From CBDCHC01 sp965217075 (lineage in GTDB: Bacteria > Pseudomonadota > Gammaproteobacteria > PS1 > Pseudothioglobaceae): DNA of 64,000 bases. Shown in pieces: positions 1 through 8,600 of the stretch (position 1 is its first letter; each line of letters opens with the position of its first letter). Location: positions 1 to 64,000 of the forward strand of contig CBDCHC010000010.1 in assembly GCA_965217075.1 (NCBI GenBank), in the 5' to 3' direction. Both the position numbers and the translations under genes were made by a program. The notes below the pieces were generated by a model. It was not told the DNA's origin and did not search any database. It was given only the letters and a program-made list of their open reading frames with translations.

Positions 1-240
1 ACCAGTGCTGCTAATAATAATGCAAGGCCATTAATAAATAATGATATTGCTAAAGGAGCTATCTGTTATGATCTTATGTATGGAAAACTTACTCCATTTC
101 TTAAGTGGGCAAAGGAAAATAATGCAAAAAAAACTTTTACTGGCATAGGTATGTTAGTAGAACAAGCAGCATTATCTTTTTATCTATGGCATAATAAAAA
201 ACCTACTACTAAAGATATTATAGCTCAATTATCACACTAA
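1..240 (+). CDS. aroE: Shikimate dehydrogenase, C-terminal end (partial)
   Basis: Open from the first base in frame 1 to a TAA at 238-240, so only the last 79 codons are present. The tail reads CYDLMYGKLTPFLKWAKE followed by GIGMLVEQAA and a closing FYLWH. This is the C-terminal signature of AroE, in which the GMLVEQAA helix packs against the NADP-binding domain. AroE reduces 3-dehydroshikimate to shikimate with NADPH in aromatic amino acid synthesis. The N-terminal substrate domain lies outside the window. The following MBL-fold gene starts 2 bases after the stop, so the two are probably co-transcribed. Confidence 0.9.
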   Translation, partial: TSAANNNARPLINNDIAKGAICYDLMYGKLTPFLKWAKENNAKKTFTGIGMLVEQAALSFYLWHNKKPTTKDIIAQLSH

Positions 241-242
241 AT

Positions 243-1169
243 ATGAAGTATTATAAGGATTTAGATTTTAATATAAGTTGCATTGATACCACACATATAC
301 GCCATAAATATGTTGCTAGTTATTTAATAAAAAGTGATGATGAATATGCTTTTATAGATAGTGGTACTTATTTATCAGTACCAAATTTACTAGCAACACT
401 AGATGATAAAAATATTGCCTATGATAAAGTGCGTTACATAATTGCCACTCATGTGCACTTGGATCATGCTGGTGGAGTTGGCAGGTTATTACAATTTTTA
501 CCTAATGCTAAAGTAGTAGCACATAGCAGTTGTGCTAAACATTTAATTGATCCAACTACGCTAAAACAAAGCTCTATTGCTGTTTATGGTGAATTATTTT
601 TTCAACAAAAATTAGGCGATATTATTCCAGTGCCAGAAAATTTAATTATAATTGCTAATGAACAAATTATTAATCTTAATAATAGAAAACTACAATTAAT
701 GACAACTTACGGTCACGCTTATCACCATATTAGCATAATAGATAAATTATCTAATGGTGTATTTAGCGGAGATACCTTAGGGGTTAGTTACAATGAATTA
801 AATAATGACAAAATATTAATTTTTCCACCTACTACACCAACACAATTTAGTCCGCAAGAATGGAAAGATAGCATTGATAGAATCACTGCTACCAAAGTCA
901 ATAAAGCATATCTTACTCATTATAATAAAATTAATTGGAATAGTGATACTGCCAGACAATTAAAACAAAGAATTGATGATTTTTGTGCTATTGCTATTAC
1001 CCATAAAAATAAAAAAAATCGTACTAACGCTATTAAAATTGCCTTGCTAGATTATTTAGCCTCTAAAGTAATAAATATTAACACTTCATTCAAAGAACAA
1101 CAAAAAATATTATTGTCTGATATTACTATTTGCGCACAAGGTTTAGATATATGGCTTAATAAACTATAA
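243..1169 (+). CDS. MBL-fold metallo-hydrolase
   Basis: 308 residues. Around residue 69 the sequence THVHLDHAGG gives the HxHxDH di-metal motif of the metallo-beta-lactamase superfamily. A later GHAYHH supplies a further metal-binding His, and FSGDTLG the bridging Asp. The family hydrolyses thioesters, lactones, phosphodiesters or similar bonds; the substrate cannot be told from sequence. The C-terminal ~100 residues are mostly helical and lack a known motif, which fits the longer MBL branch of about 300 residues found in many proteobacteria. It starts 2 bases after aroE and ends 2 bases before the stop of the convergent RNB ribonuclease gene, so no room is left for a conventional terminator. 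Confidence 0.8.
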   Translation: MKYYKDLDFNISCIDTTHIRHKYVASYLIKSDDEYAFIDSGTYLSVPNLLATLDDKNIAYDKVRYIIATHVHLDHAGGVGRLLQFLPNAKVVAHSSCAKHLIDPTTLKQSSIAVYGELFFQQKLGDIIPVPENLIIIANEQIINLNNRKLQLMTTYGHAYHHISIIDKLSNGVFSGDTLGVSYNELNNDKILIFPPTTPTQFSPQEWKDSIDRITATKVNKAYLTHYNKINWNSDTARQLKQRIDDFCAIAITHKNKKNRTNAIKIALLDYLASKVININTSFKEQQKILLSDITICAQGLDIWLNKL

Positions 1170-1171
1170 AA

Positions 1172-2962
1172 TCAGCAAATAACTTTAAAGCTTACATCTT
1201 GTAAATAAATATCTATATCTTTAACTGCTACTATAATCTCATCATCTATATTTGCTGTATATTTAACTAAAGAAGTAAGTGCTAAAGATAAAATATTAAT
1301 AACAATTTTATCTCTTTTTTTTGCAAGCACTATAGCCTTGCCTTGCCATGTTACATGTTGTAATAAATAAAGTAGTTTATAATGCATATTACTTTGTTTT
1401 ACAACCTTATTAATCAAACCTAACTTGGTATTATTGATAGTAATAAATTTTTGCATTTGCTCCACATCAAACATTTGCCTATTATCTAAAAAATTAATCA
1501 ATTGCACTTGAGCAATAAAATCAAGATAACGTCTAAGTGGGCTAGTCCAACGCACATACTTATCAACACCTAAGCCGTGGTGTTTATCGCTGCTAACACT
1601 AATTTTAGAGCGCTTAAAAAGTGGCAATAAAGCAAATGATTGACTAATCGTAAGGTTCTTATTATCAGCTAAATCAATATCAGCTTTATTTTGCAATACA
1701 AATGGCATAATAATATTATATTTAGTAGCAAACATAGCTATAACACGGCCAGCTAAAATCATAAATTCACTAATCATAATACGACTATCACTTAAAAATT
1801 GACTACTAATAACTACTACCTTATTTTTTAATTTAATATCAACTTGTGGTAAATTAACACTAATAGCGCCGTTTTTTTGACGAAATTTTCTATGATTATT
1901 AGCAATATTATTAAATGACAGTAATGTACTATTTAGTAAATTATTAGCCTCATTATAGCTAATTTTTACTACTTTAATAGTGCTACGACAAATATGTATA
2001 TCACTAATAATTCCATCATCATTTAATTTAAAACTAATAGATATTGCCGCTGATATACCAGAGTTTAAAGCATATAATCCGCTCATACCAATTGGTAGCA
2101 TATGAAAAACTTTATCAGCTAAATACAAATTACTAACTCTACTGTCTATATACGACGCTATGTCGTTATAATTAATATTGCTAATATCAGCAGTATGAAT
2201 AAAAATTCTATCTCCATCAATACTAATAGCATCATCAGCATCATTATTATGGTGATTATCTATAGCATAACTTTTAAGATGAGTTAAATCAGTGCGTTTA
2301 TTTTTAGCAGTGTTTAAGATAACTTTTTGCTCTTGATCTAATAAAATACTACTGCGTACCGGATATGGATTATAACTAATATCTAAATAACCAATTTTTA
2401 CCAATAATTTATGCACATGTTCTTTAGTATTTAATATGCCAAGAGATTTGCATAGCTTATTATCTTTTAACTGGTTTAATGCAATTTTTTTTAATATAGT
2501 TAAAATCTCTACATCACTTTCAACAAATGTATCGTTTGCCATATTAGATAAAAATCTATCTATAGCTACCTGTTGTTGTTGTTTTTGTTCTCTATCACTT
2601 TTGATTTTATTTACTTGTATCTGTGGGCGTATAAAAATCTTATCTTGTTGCCAAAAACAATATAAACCATCTTCAACCAACACATAAGCCTGCCAGGCGC
2701 TACTTGCGCTATATTCATCAAATAATAATTCAGCTAAATCAGCTATAGTTATTAGCTCACCAGCAAAATTATCAATATGTTCTATCTTAGGTTGTAATTG
2801 CCGTAGAGACAGAGGTGGGCTAAATTTTGGATATAAATAACGGAAATCTTTCTCTCTAACTTTTTTAGTTATTTTATTTTCAATTTTTATATGAAATTTA
2901 TTATTCTCACGGCTTATAATTTGTGCATATTTTTTTTTATAAGCAATTAAGGCGTCAATCAC
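1172..2962 (-). CDS. RNB-domain 3'-5' exoribonuclease (RNase II/R family)
   Basis: 596 residues. The RNB catalytic signature is at about residues 235-260: NNDADDAISID then IFIHTADIS, with the Asp cluster that binds magnesium. A second family motif, YVRWTSPLRRYLDFIAQVQL, lies near residue 470, with the Arg pair that contacts RNA. The protein should degrade single-stranded RNA from the 3' end. It is shorter than RNase R (about 800) and has no clear N-terminal cold-shock pair or basic tail. It is closest to the short RNB proteins of sulfur-oxidising gammaproteobacteria, and I leave the symbol blank because rnb and rnr cannot be separated safely. It overlaps the end of gcvH by 8 bases and so is the last gene of the gcvT-gcvH operon. 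Confidence 0.85.
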   Translation of the reverse strand: MIDALIAYKKKYAQIISRENNKFHIKIENKITKKVREKDFRYLYPKFSPPLSLRQLQPKIEHIDNFAGELITIADLAELLFDEYSASSAWQAYVLVEDGLYCFWQQDKIFIRPQIQVNKIKSDREQKQQQQVAIDRFLSNMANDTFVESDVEILTILKKIALNQLKDNKLCKSLGILNTKEHVHKLLVKIGYLDISYNPYPVRSSILLDQEQKVILNTAKNKRTDLTHLKSYAIDNHHNNDADDAISIDGDRIFIHTADISNINYNDIASYIDSRVSNLYLADKVFHMLPIGMSGLYALNSGISAAISISFKLNDDGIISDIHICRSTIKVVKISYNEANNLLNSTLLSFNNIANNHRKFRQKNGAISVNLPQVDIKLKNKVVVISSQFLSDSRIMISEFMILAGRVIAMFATKYNIIMPFVLQNKADIDLADNKNLTISQSFALLPLFKRSKISVSSDKHHGLGVDKYVRWTSPLRRYLDFIAQVQLINFLDNRQMFDVEQMQKFITINNTKLGLINKVVKQSNMHYKLLYLLQHVTWQGKAIVLAKKRDKIVINILSLALTSLVKYTANIDDEIIVAVKDIDIYLQDVSFKVIC

Positions 2963-3335
2963 TATTTATATGTAAATCGTATTCATCATTATTTAATAGC
3001 GTTGTACTTGTAGTAGTTGTAAATGTTATTAAATAGCCTTGTTGATAGCAATCATTGTTAATTAATTCTGGCTTATCTGCTAATAAATCATTAACTGCTA
3101 TAATTTCTAAATCTAATGGCGCATAAACATCACTAGCTGCTTTAACTGATTCAATTATACATAATTCACTGCCTTGAGTGATTTTACTACCAACTTTAGG
3201 CAATTCGACAAAAACCACATCACCTAATTGTTGCTGAGCATAATCTGTAATGCCCATGTTAAAAGTATTGTCTCCATTATCTTTTACCCACTCATGAGTG
3301 GCTGTATATTTAATGTCTGTTAAAATTTTATGCAT
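2955..3335 (-). CDS. gcvH: Glycine cleavage system H protein
   Basis: 126 residues, the usual GcvH length. It begins YTATHEWVKDNGDN and carries CIIESVKAASDVYAPLD; the Lys of ESVKA is the lipoylation site that shuttles the aminomethyl group between P, T and L proteins. YAQQQLGDVVFVELP is a second family hallmark. It lies 18 bases downstream of gcvT, and the RNB gene starts inside its last codons. GcvP and Lpd are not in the window. The C-terminal tail TTTTSTTLLNNDEYDLHINSD is more Thr/Asn-rich than usual. Confidence 0.95.
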   Translation of the reverse strand: MHKILTDIKYTATHEWVKDNGDNTFNMGITDYAQQQLGDVVFVELPKVGSKITQGSELCIIESVKAASDVYAPLDLEIIAVNDLLADKPELINNDCYQQGYLITFTTTTSTTLLNNDEYDLHINSD

Positions 3336-3353
3336 ACTATATTCCTTTTAAAT

Positions 3354-4412
3354 TTAAATTGTTACAATTTTTTCTTTATAAACAAAAGGTAGTTTAATAA
3401 TTTTTGTTACATAATATTTGTTGCGTATTTTTACCTTAGCACTCACAATATTCCTATCAACTCTAGCAAAAGCAATAGAGTGTTTTATAGTAGGAGAGTA
3501 ACTACCTGAAGTAATAACACCAAACCCTAAATCTGTGCTAACTATTTGACCAGCTCTTAAAACTGCTCTCTCATTTAGCATTAAGCCTTTAATTGTTTGA
3601 TTACTATCTTTTAATTTATCTTTACCAATAAAATCACGATATTTATCATTTAAATCAACTGTAAAATCTAAACCAGATTCAAAAGGAGTAACCTCTTCAT
3701 TAATATCTTGCCCTGATAACATCATACCAGCCTCCATTCTCAGCGTATCTCTAGCACCCAGACCACATGGTATAACACCAACATCTAACAACATTTTCCA
3801 TACAAATGGGGCTGCTTTTTTTGGCAGTATAATTTCAAAACCCTGCTCCCCAGTATAACCAGTAGTAGCGATTAATAACTCGCCTATATTTCTGCATTCA
3901 AAATTACGCATATTGCTACACATCTCTCTTGCACCGCCAACTGCATCAAAAACTTTATTTTGCGCATTTGGACCTTGTACAGCAATTATTGCTAAAGAAT
4001 CACGCATATTTATCCTAATATCAAAATTCTTTATCTGCTGTTTTATCCATATTATAATTTTTTGTGTTGTTAAGGCATTAATTACCAATCTATAATTATT
4101 ATCAGCTATTTGATAAACAATTACATCGTCAATAACTTTAGCTTCTGTGTTTAATATACAGCTATATAACGCCTTGTTTGGTGTTAATTTGGCTATATCT
4201 GCACTAAGTAAAATACGCAAAAAATCATAACTATCATTACCATTTATATCAATTACACACATATGAGAAACATCAAACATTCCACAATCATCTCTAACCA
4301 TGTTATGCTCTTTAATCTGCGAGCCATAATGTAGCGGCATCAACCATTCGCCAAAATCAACCATTTTAGCCCCAGCTGCTAAATGACTATCATATAGAGG
4401 TGTTTTTTTCAT
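3354..4412 (-). CDS. gcvT: Aminomethyltransferase (glycine cleavage T protein)
   Basis: 352 residues, slightly below the usual ~365. The N-terminus KTPLYDSHLAAGAKMVDFGEW and the folate-site motif MFDVSHM are diagnostic of GcvT. GLGARDTLRMEAGMMLSGQDI near residue 220 is the other strong family block, and GVITSGSYSPTIKHSIAFARV is the C-terminal one. It moves the one-carbon unit from H-protein to tetrahydrofolate, releasing ammonia. Its start lies 23 bases inside the end of yciB/ispZ, indicating translational coupling. This leaves no untranslated leader for a glycine riboswitch directly in front of gcvT. Confidence 0.95.
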   Translation of the reverse strand: MKKTPLYDSHLAAGAKMVDFGEWLMPLHYGSQIKEHNMVRDDCGMFDVSHMCVIDINGNDSYDFLRILLSADIAKLTPNKALYSCILNTEAKVIDDVIVYQIADNNYRLVINALTTQKIIIWIKQQIKNFDIRINMRDSLAIIAVQGPNAQNKVFDAVGGAREMCSNMRNFECRNIGELLIATTGYTGEQGFEIILPKKAAPFVWKMLLDVGVIPCGLGARDTLRMEAGMMLSGQDINEEVTPFESGLDFTVDLNDKYRDFIGKDKLKDSNQTIKGLMLNERAVLRAGQIVSTDLGFGVITSGSYSPTIKHSIAFARVDRNIVSAKVKIRNKYYVTKIIKLPFVYKEKIVTI

Positions 4413-5040
4413 TCTTAATATATGGATAAATAAATGCTATAGTTATTATGATAAATAATACAGTTAAACCTAAAGTACCAAATAACTTAAAATTTACCCA
4501 ATCTTGTTCTGTTATTTTAGCATTTTGACACAAATTTATTGCTACTGATTGCAAGCAATCTATATCTATTAATTGTTTATTTGTTTGTATTTTATTAAAA
4601 AATATTTCACGCGCATTAATAGCAATATCAGCAAAATAATAATTAATTATTGCTATAAAAATAAAACCAACTCCCCATATATAACTAAGTTTATGCCACA
4701 TACTAGTTGGTAAAGAAATATTTTTAGCTAACATTTTTTCTAATATAGTTTGTTTACTAAAAACACTAAATAATAATGCCATAGCAAACAACACATATAG
4801 AGCGCTAACTTTCAGCATAATAAAAATAGGATTATTTATATAAATAGTAAGCGCACCAAATACTACTAATAACGCTAAAGTAATTAATTGCATTTTTTCA
4901 AATTTTTGCTGATATATGCGTGTATATAATATCTGCATTAAGCTAGCTATTATCATAGCAATAATCGCATAATTCAAACCATATGTTTTATAAGCAACAA
5001 AAAAAATAACTATAGGTAGAAAGTCAAGCAAAATTTTCAT
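4390..5040 (-). CDS. yciB: Inner membrane septation protein A (YciB/IspZ)
   Basis: I start it at the ATG at 5040, which gives MKILLDFLPIVIFFVAYKTYG, the exact family N-terminus; the upstream in-frame Met adds only six unconserved residues. Five to six hydrophobic segments and the motifs IPTSMWHKLSYIWGVGFIF-like (here LPTSMWHKLSYIWGVGFIF) and WVNFKLFGTLGLT are typical. YciB is an inner-membrane protein with a role in envelope synthesis and cell division. About 216 residues against a usual ~180; the extra ~35 residues sit between segments 4 and 5 (INAREIFFNKIQTNKQ region) and include two Cys. The ATG overlaps the upstream stop as ATGA. Confidence 0.9.
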   Translation of the reverse strand: MKILLDFLPIVIFFVAYKTYGLNYAIIAMIIASLMQILYTRIYQQKFEKMQLITLALLVVFGALTIYINNPIFIMLKVSALYVLFAMALLFSVFSKQTILEKMLAKNISLPTSMWHKLSYIWGVGFIFIAIINYYFADIAINAREIFFNKIQTNKQLIDIDCLQSVAINLCQNAKITEQDWVNFKLFGTLGLTVLFIIITIAFIYPYIKNEKNTSI

Positions 5041-5237
5041 AAGCACTCTTTTGAACAATAAAATTTATTATCCCTTTTAATAGCTTCATTAGCTGGAATA
5101 TGTGTAGCACAATTTACACACTTTAGCATTTTTTTACTGCCTATATTAGTATCTTTTATGTTATTTTTGCGTAATTTATTTTTAAATAAAATAAAAAGTA
5201 ACAAAACAAGAACAATAATTGCTATAAATTTAATCAT
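5037..5237 (-). CDS. PP0621-family small membrane-anchored zinc-ribbon-like protein
   Basis: 66 residues: an N-terminal membrane helix (FIAIIVLVLLLFILF), a short basic linker, then KCVNCATHIPANEAIKRDNKFYCSKEC. The two CxxC/CxxxC-type pairs suggest one zinc ion on the cytoplasmic side. The same layout is found in the short proteins annotated as PP0621 family in gammaproteobacteria, whose function is unknown. It is the first gene of the minus-strand run towards yciB, gcvT, gcvH and RNB, overlapping yciB by 4 bases. Confidence 0.75.
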   Translation of the reverse strand: MIKFIAIIVLVLLLFILFKNKLRKNNIKDTNIGSKKMLKCVNCATHIPANEAIKRDNKFYCSKECL

Positions 5238-5362
5238 TATTAATTAAAAAATAAGAAAAATAAGAAAATATTTTACAGAAAACTACAATTTAATAATATA
5301 ATTAATATTCAGCTGATCGTAAAAAAATAAGTTATTTTGTATAAAATATTACAACTCTATAG

Positions 5363-5368
5363 TATAAT
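5363..5368 (+). promoter_or_regulatory. Probable -10 box of the tRNA-Leu promoter
   Basis: A perfect TATAAT lies 10 bases before the first base of the tRNA, the expected distance for a short 5' leader. No good -35 box is evident; the nearest candidate, TTGTAT at 5337-5342, is too far upstream. Confidence 0.45.
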
Positions 5369-5378
5369 TACTCTTAGT

Positions 5379-5465
5379 GCCCGGGTGGTGAAATAGGTAG
5401 ACACACAGGACTTAAAATCCTGCGGCTTTGCGGCTGTGCCGGTTCGATTCCGGCCCCGGGCACCA
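5379..5465 (+). tRNA. tRNA-Leu (anticodon UAA), CCA encoded
   Basis: Acceptor arms GCCCGGG (5379-5385) and CCCGGGC (5455-5461) pair fully, followed by discriminator A and a genomically encoded CCA. The D-arm contains GTGGTGAAATAGGTAGACAC. The anticodon stem CAGGA/TCCTG encloses CTTAAAA, giving anticodon TAA at 5413-5415. The long variable arm (GCGGCTTTGCGGCTGT) identifies a class II tRNA, as expected for leucine. The T-arm has the canonical GGTTCGATTCC. It decodes UUA, the commonest leucine codon in this AT-rich genome. Confidence 0.97.
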
Positions 5466-5642
5466 TACTTTAGTTTATTTACTATCTTACAACAATACAA
5501 AATCAACTTCTATAATTATAACTATTGCTTAAAATAATATTAACTGTATTATATTTAGTCAGCAGCATCACCTACAAATACTTCACGCACATTGCCAAAC
5601 GCCTACAACAACGCCTTGTGCTGTCTGTAACTAGATTATTAC
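5466..5642 (-). pseudogene. Degenerate remnant resembling the end of another adhesin gene
   Basis: This gap between the tRNA and the giant adhesin holds no intact gene. On the minus strand, 5493-5525 reads IIIEVDFVLL and a stop, close to the adhesin's own final residues (VEADFVL, stop at 5643). Just upstream, 5550-5635 gives fragments LQTAQGVVVG and, one frame over, GNVREVFVGDAAD. The simplest reading is a decayed C-terminus of a related large surface protein left by duplication or recombination. The match is short, so it is tentative. Confidence 0.35.
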
Positions 5643-8600
5643 TTACAATACAAAATCAGCTTCTACAGCATTAGAGTTAGTTAAATTAATAGTAATACTA
5701 TCACTAGTAGTGCTACTATTACCATCAATGTCAATTACTACTTTACCAGTGCTAAGAGTTACAAAATCACTAAATGATTTATCAGCATCGTACCCATCAA
5801 GTAATACTGCAATGTCTAATTTATCAGTACCGCTGACAAAATCAGTAATGGTATCAGTGCCTGTATTTTTGTATAAAAAGTGGAAAATATCAGCTCCAGC
5901 GCCACCAGTTAAAGTATCATTACCAGCTCCGCCGTAGATATCATCAGCAGCACTACCGCCAATAATAGTATCATTGCCGCCAAGGCCATGAATGGTTTGC
6001 GCAGTAGTTGTGGCGCTTTTATCTGTAGCAGTAGTATCAGTAGCTGTATTATCTCCTACAGTAAAACTAGCATCATTAGCTTTAAGTGTAGCAGTAGTAG
6101 TCCACTTATAAGTATCTGTTAAATACTGCATAGCAGTAGCGTTAGAATATGTTATGGTAGCGCCACCTATAGAAACACCATTTTGCAGGCTAGTCTCACC
6201 ATCAGCTGTGTTTATGTCTGCCCAGCCTGTAAGTGTTTTATCCATATTAGTAATTGACATAGCAGATCCATTAAATATACCAGACATGTTAGTTACCTTG
6301 GATATATCCCAAGCGCTGAGATCTGTGTTAAATTTACTGGCAGAAGAAAACATATGACTCATAGAAATTACCTGTGATATATTCCAACTGCCTATGTCTT
6401 GATCAAAAACGATGGCAGCATTAAACATATAACTCATATTAGTTACCTTGCCTGTATCCCAAGCGCTAATATCTTTATTAAATTTACTGGATTTATAAAA
6501 CATACCTAACATGTTAGTTACCTTGGATGTATCCCAAGCGCTGAGATCTGTGTTAAATTTACTGGCAGAAGAAAACATCCAGCTCATATCAGTTACACTA
6601 CTTAAATTATGTATATCAGTAGGCATAGAAACTAAATTAACTGCATAAGTAAATGCCCTATTAAAGCTTTGCCATGCTGTGTTACCCCAGCTATCAATGC
6701 TTATTAATTGAGTGTTTGGTTCTGTATTTGAAGCACCACTAAAACTAATTGCTGGATAATTACCAGTAATAGCTATCTGATGATCACCAGCTGTAGCGTA
6801 GACATGAGTAGCGTTAGCTGTTTGAGAGCTCTCAACACTACCGTCACCCCAGTCTATAGTGTAATTATACTTATAATCATTATTTACCCTAATCGTAACT
6901 TTTTCATTATCTGCACTAGTTTTCCAAGTACTAAGAAGAGGTGTTTGAACAAGATAATTAGCGCTAGTTGCTGTTATTGTATTATTACCAGCTTTATCTA
7001 CTATGGCATTAGCTGCTATGTTAAGTGTATCACCTGCTGCAACTGTGCTACCTGTGCCTGCAGTAATGCTAAATTTATCAGTATAAGCATCCACGCTGGC
7101 AGCAGTAACTTCTGTTGAATCTGGGTCATAAGCAGCAGCAGTTGATTTCATCCAAGAACTAACTTCCCAAGGATTTTGTTTTAAATCATCGACAGAATCA
7201 GCACCTTCCCAAAACCATTTAGCAGTACTACCTAATTTAGAGATATGGTATCCGCTAGTATTTCTAGCCCATAAATACCAAGTTTCACCATTATTATTAG
7301 TATAACTATATACAGCTTTACTAGTGTCAATGTTATTATTAATATTATCAGGTATTGGATCAAAATCACCAGTAATAGTTAAGCCTGCTACTGCAGTAGC
7401 ACTTAATTTAGTATAAGTACCATTAACATCAGTGTCAATATTTGTTATAACAATGCTGTGTGCTGCTGTATCTATATCAGCTGCTATAGTTGCACCGGTA
7501 CCAAAAGTTTTACCATTAGCTAGAGTAAGTTTGCTAGTTGCTAAACCAAAATCTTGTGTAAAAGTATTTATATTAACTGCTTCATCAAAAATAATTGTAG
7601 TAGGAGTTATACTAACTACAGCTGGTGCTGTGGTATCAATGGTAATATTAAGCTCACTACTAGCTGCGCTGGTATTGCCAGCGGTGTCTGTGGCAATAGC
7701 TGTGAGCTTATGTGTTCCTTCATTAAGCGCAGTTACAGTAATAATATAATTACCACTAGCATCTGCTGTAGCGCTGCCTACTTCTATAGCGCCGTTATAT
7801 ATTTTAACTGTAGCGCCTGCTTCAGCTGTGCCAGTTATTGTTGGCTTGGTATTGCTAGTTATATTATCAGTATTGCTGCTGCCAGTATCGCTTGCAGTTG
7901 CTAAAACAATAGTTGGGGTGCTTGGCGCTGTAGTATCAATGGTAATATTAAGCTCACTACTAACTGTACTTGTATTACCAGCAGTGTCTGTAGCTTTAGC
8001 ACTTAGGTTGTTTGCTCCTTCGCTTAGTGCGCTAGTTAAGGTAATATTATAATTACCGCTAGCATTTGCAATGCCTGTGCCTACTTCTGTAGCGCCGTTA
8101 TATATTTTAACTGTAGCGCCTGCTTCAGCTGTGCCAGTTATTGTTGGCTTGGTATTGCTAGTTATATTATCAGTATTGCTGCTGCCAGTATCGCTTGCAG
8201 TTGCTAAAACAATAGTTGGGATGCTTGGCGCTGTAGTATCTCCTCTTATATTAAATTCCAAAACATTAGTAGTGCTTTCATTGCCTGCAACATCTACAAA
8301 AAGTACTTTAAAAATATTATCTCCATTTCGATTTGTAATTTGCACATTCGATAAGGTTAAAGTATTGCCAGACGGGACATAATCCTGAACTATCTCACCT
8401 GTATCCATATTATATAATCTTGCTAAATTACCTGACTTTGAAGATATTTTAATATTTACCGTAGCATTCTTTGTAATATATAACTGATCTTGTGTTATTA
8501 AAAGATCATTGTTGGTATCTATATATAAGCCTTCTAATCTATCAGTATCAGGTGCAGTAGTATCAAGAGTAATATCAAGCGCACTACTAGCTACGCTGGT

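Noticed and set aside
4390..4412. A glycine riboswitch in front of gcvT.
   Set aside because: gcvT starts within the yciB coding sequence, leaving no leader for one. Nothing like it is visible before the operon at 5238-5378 either.
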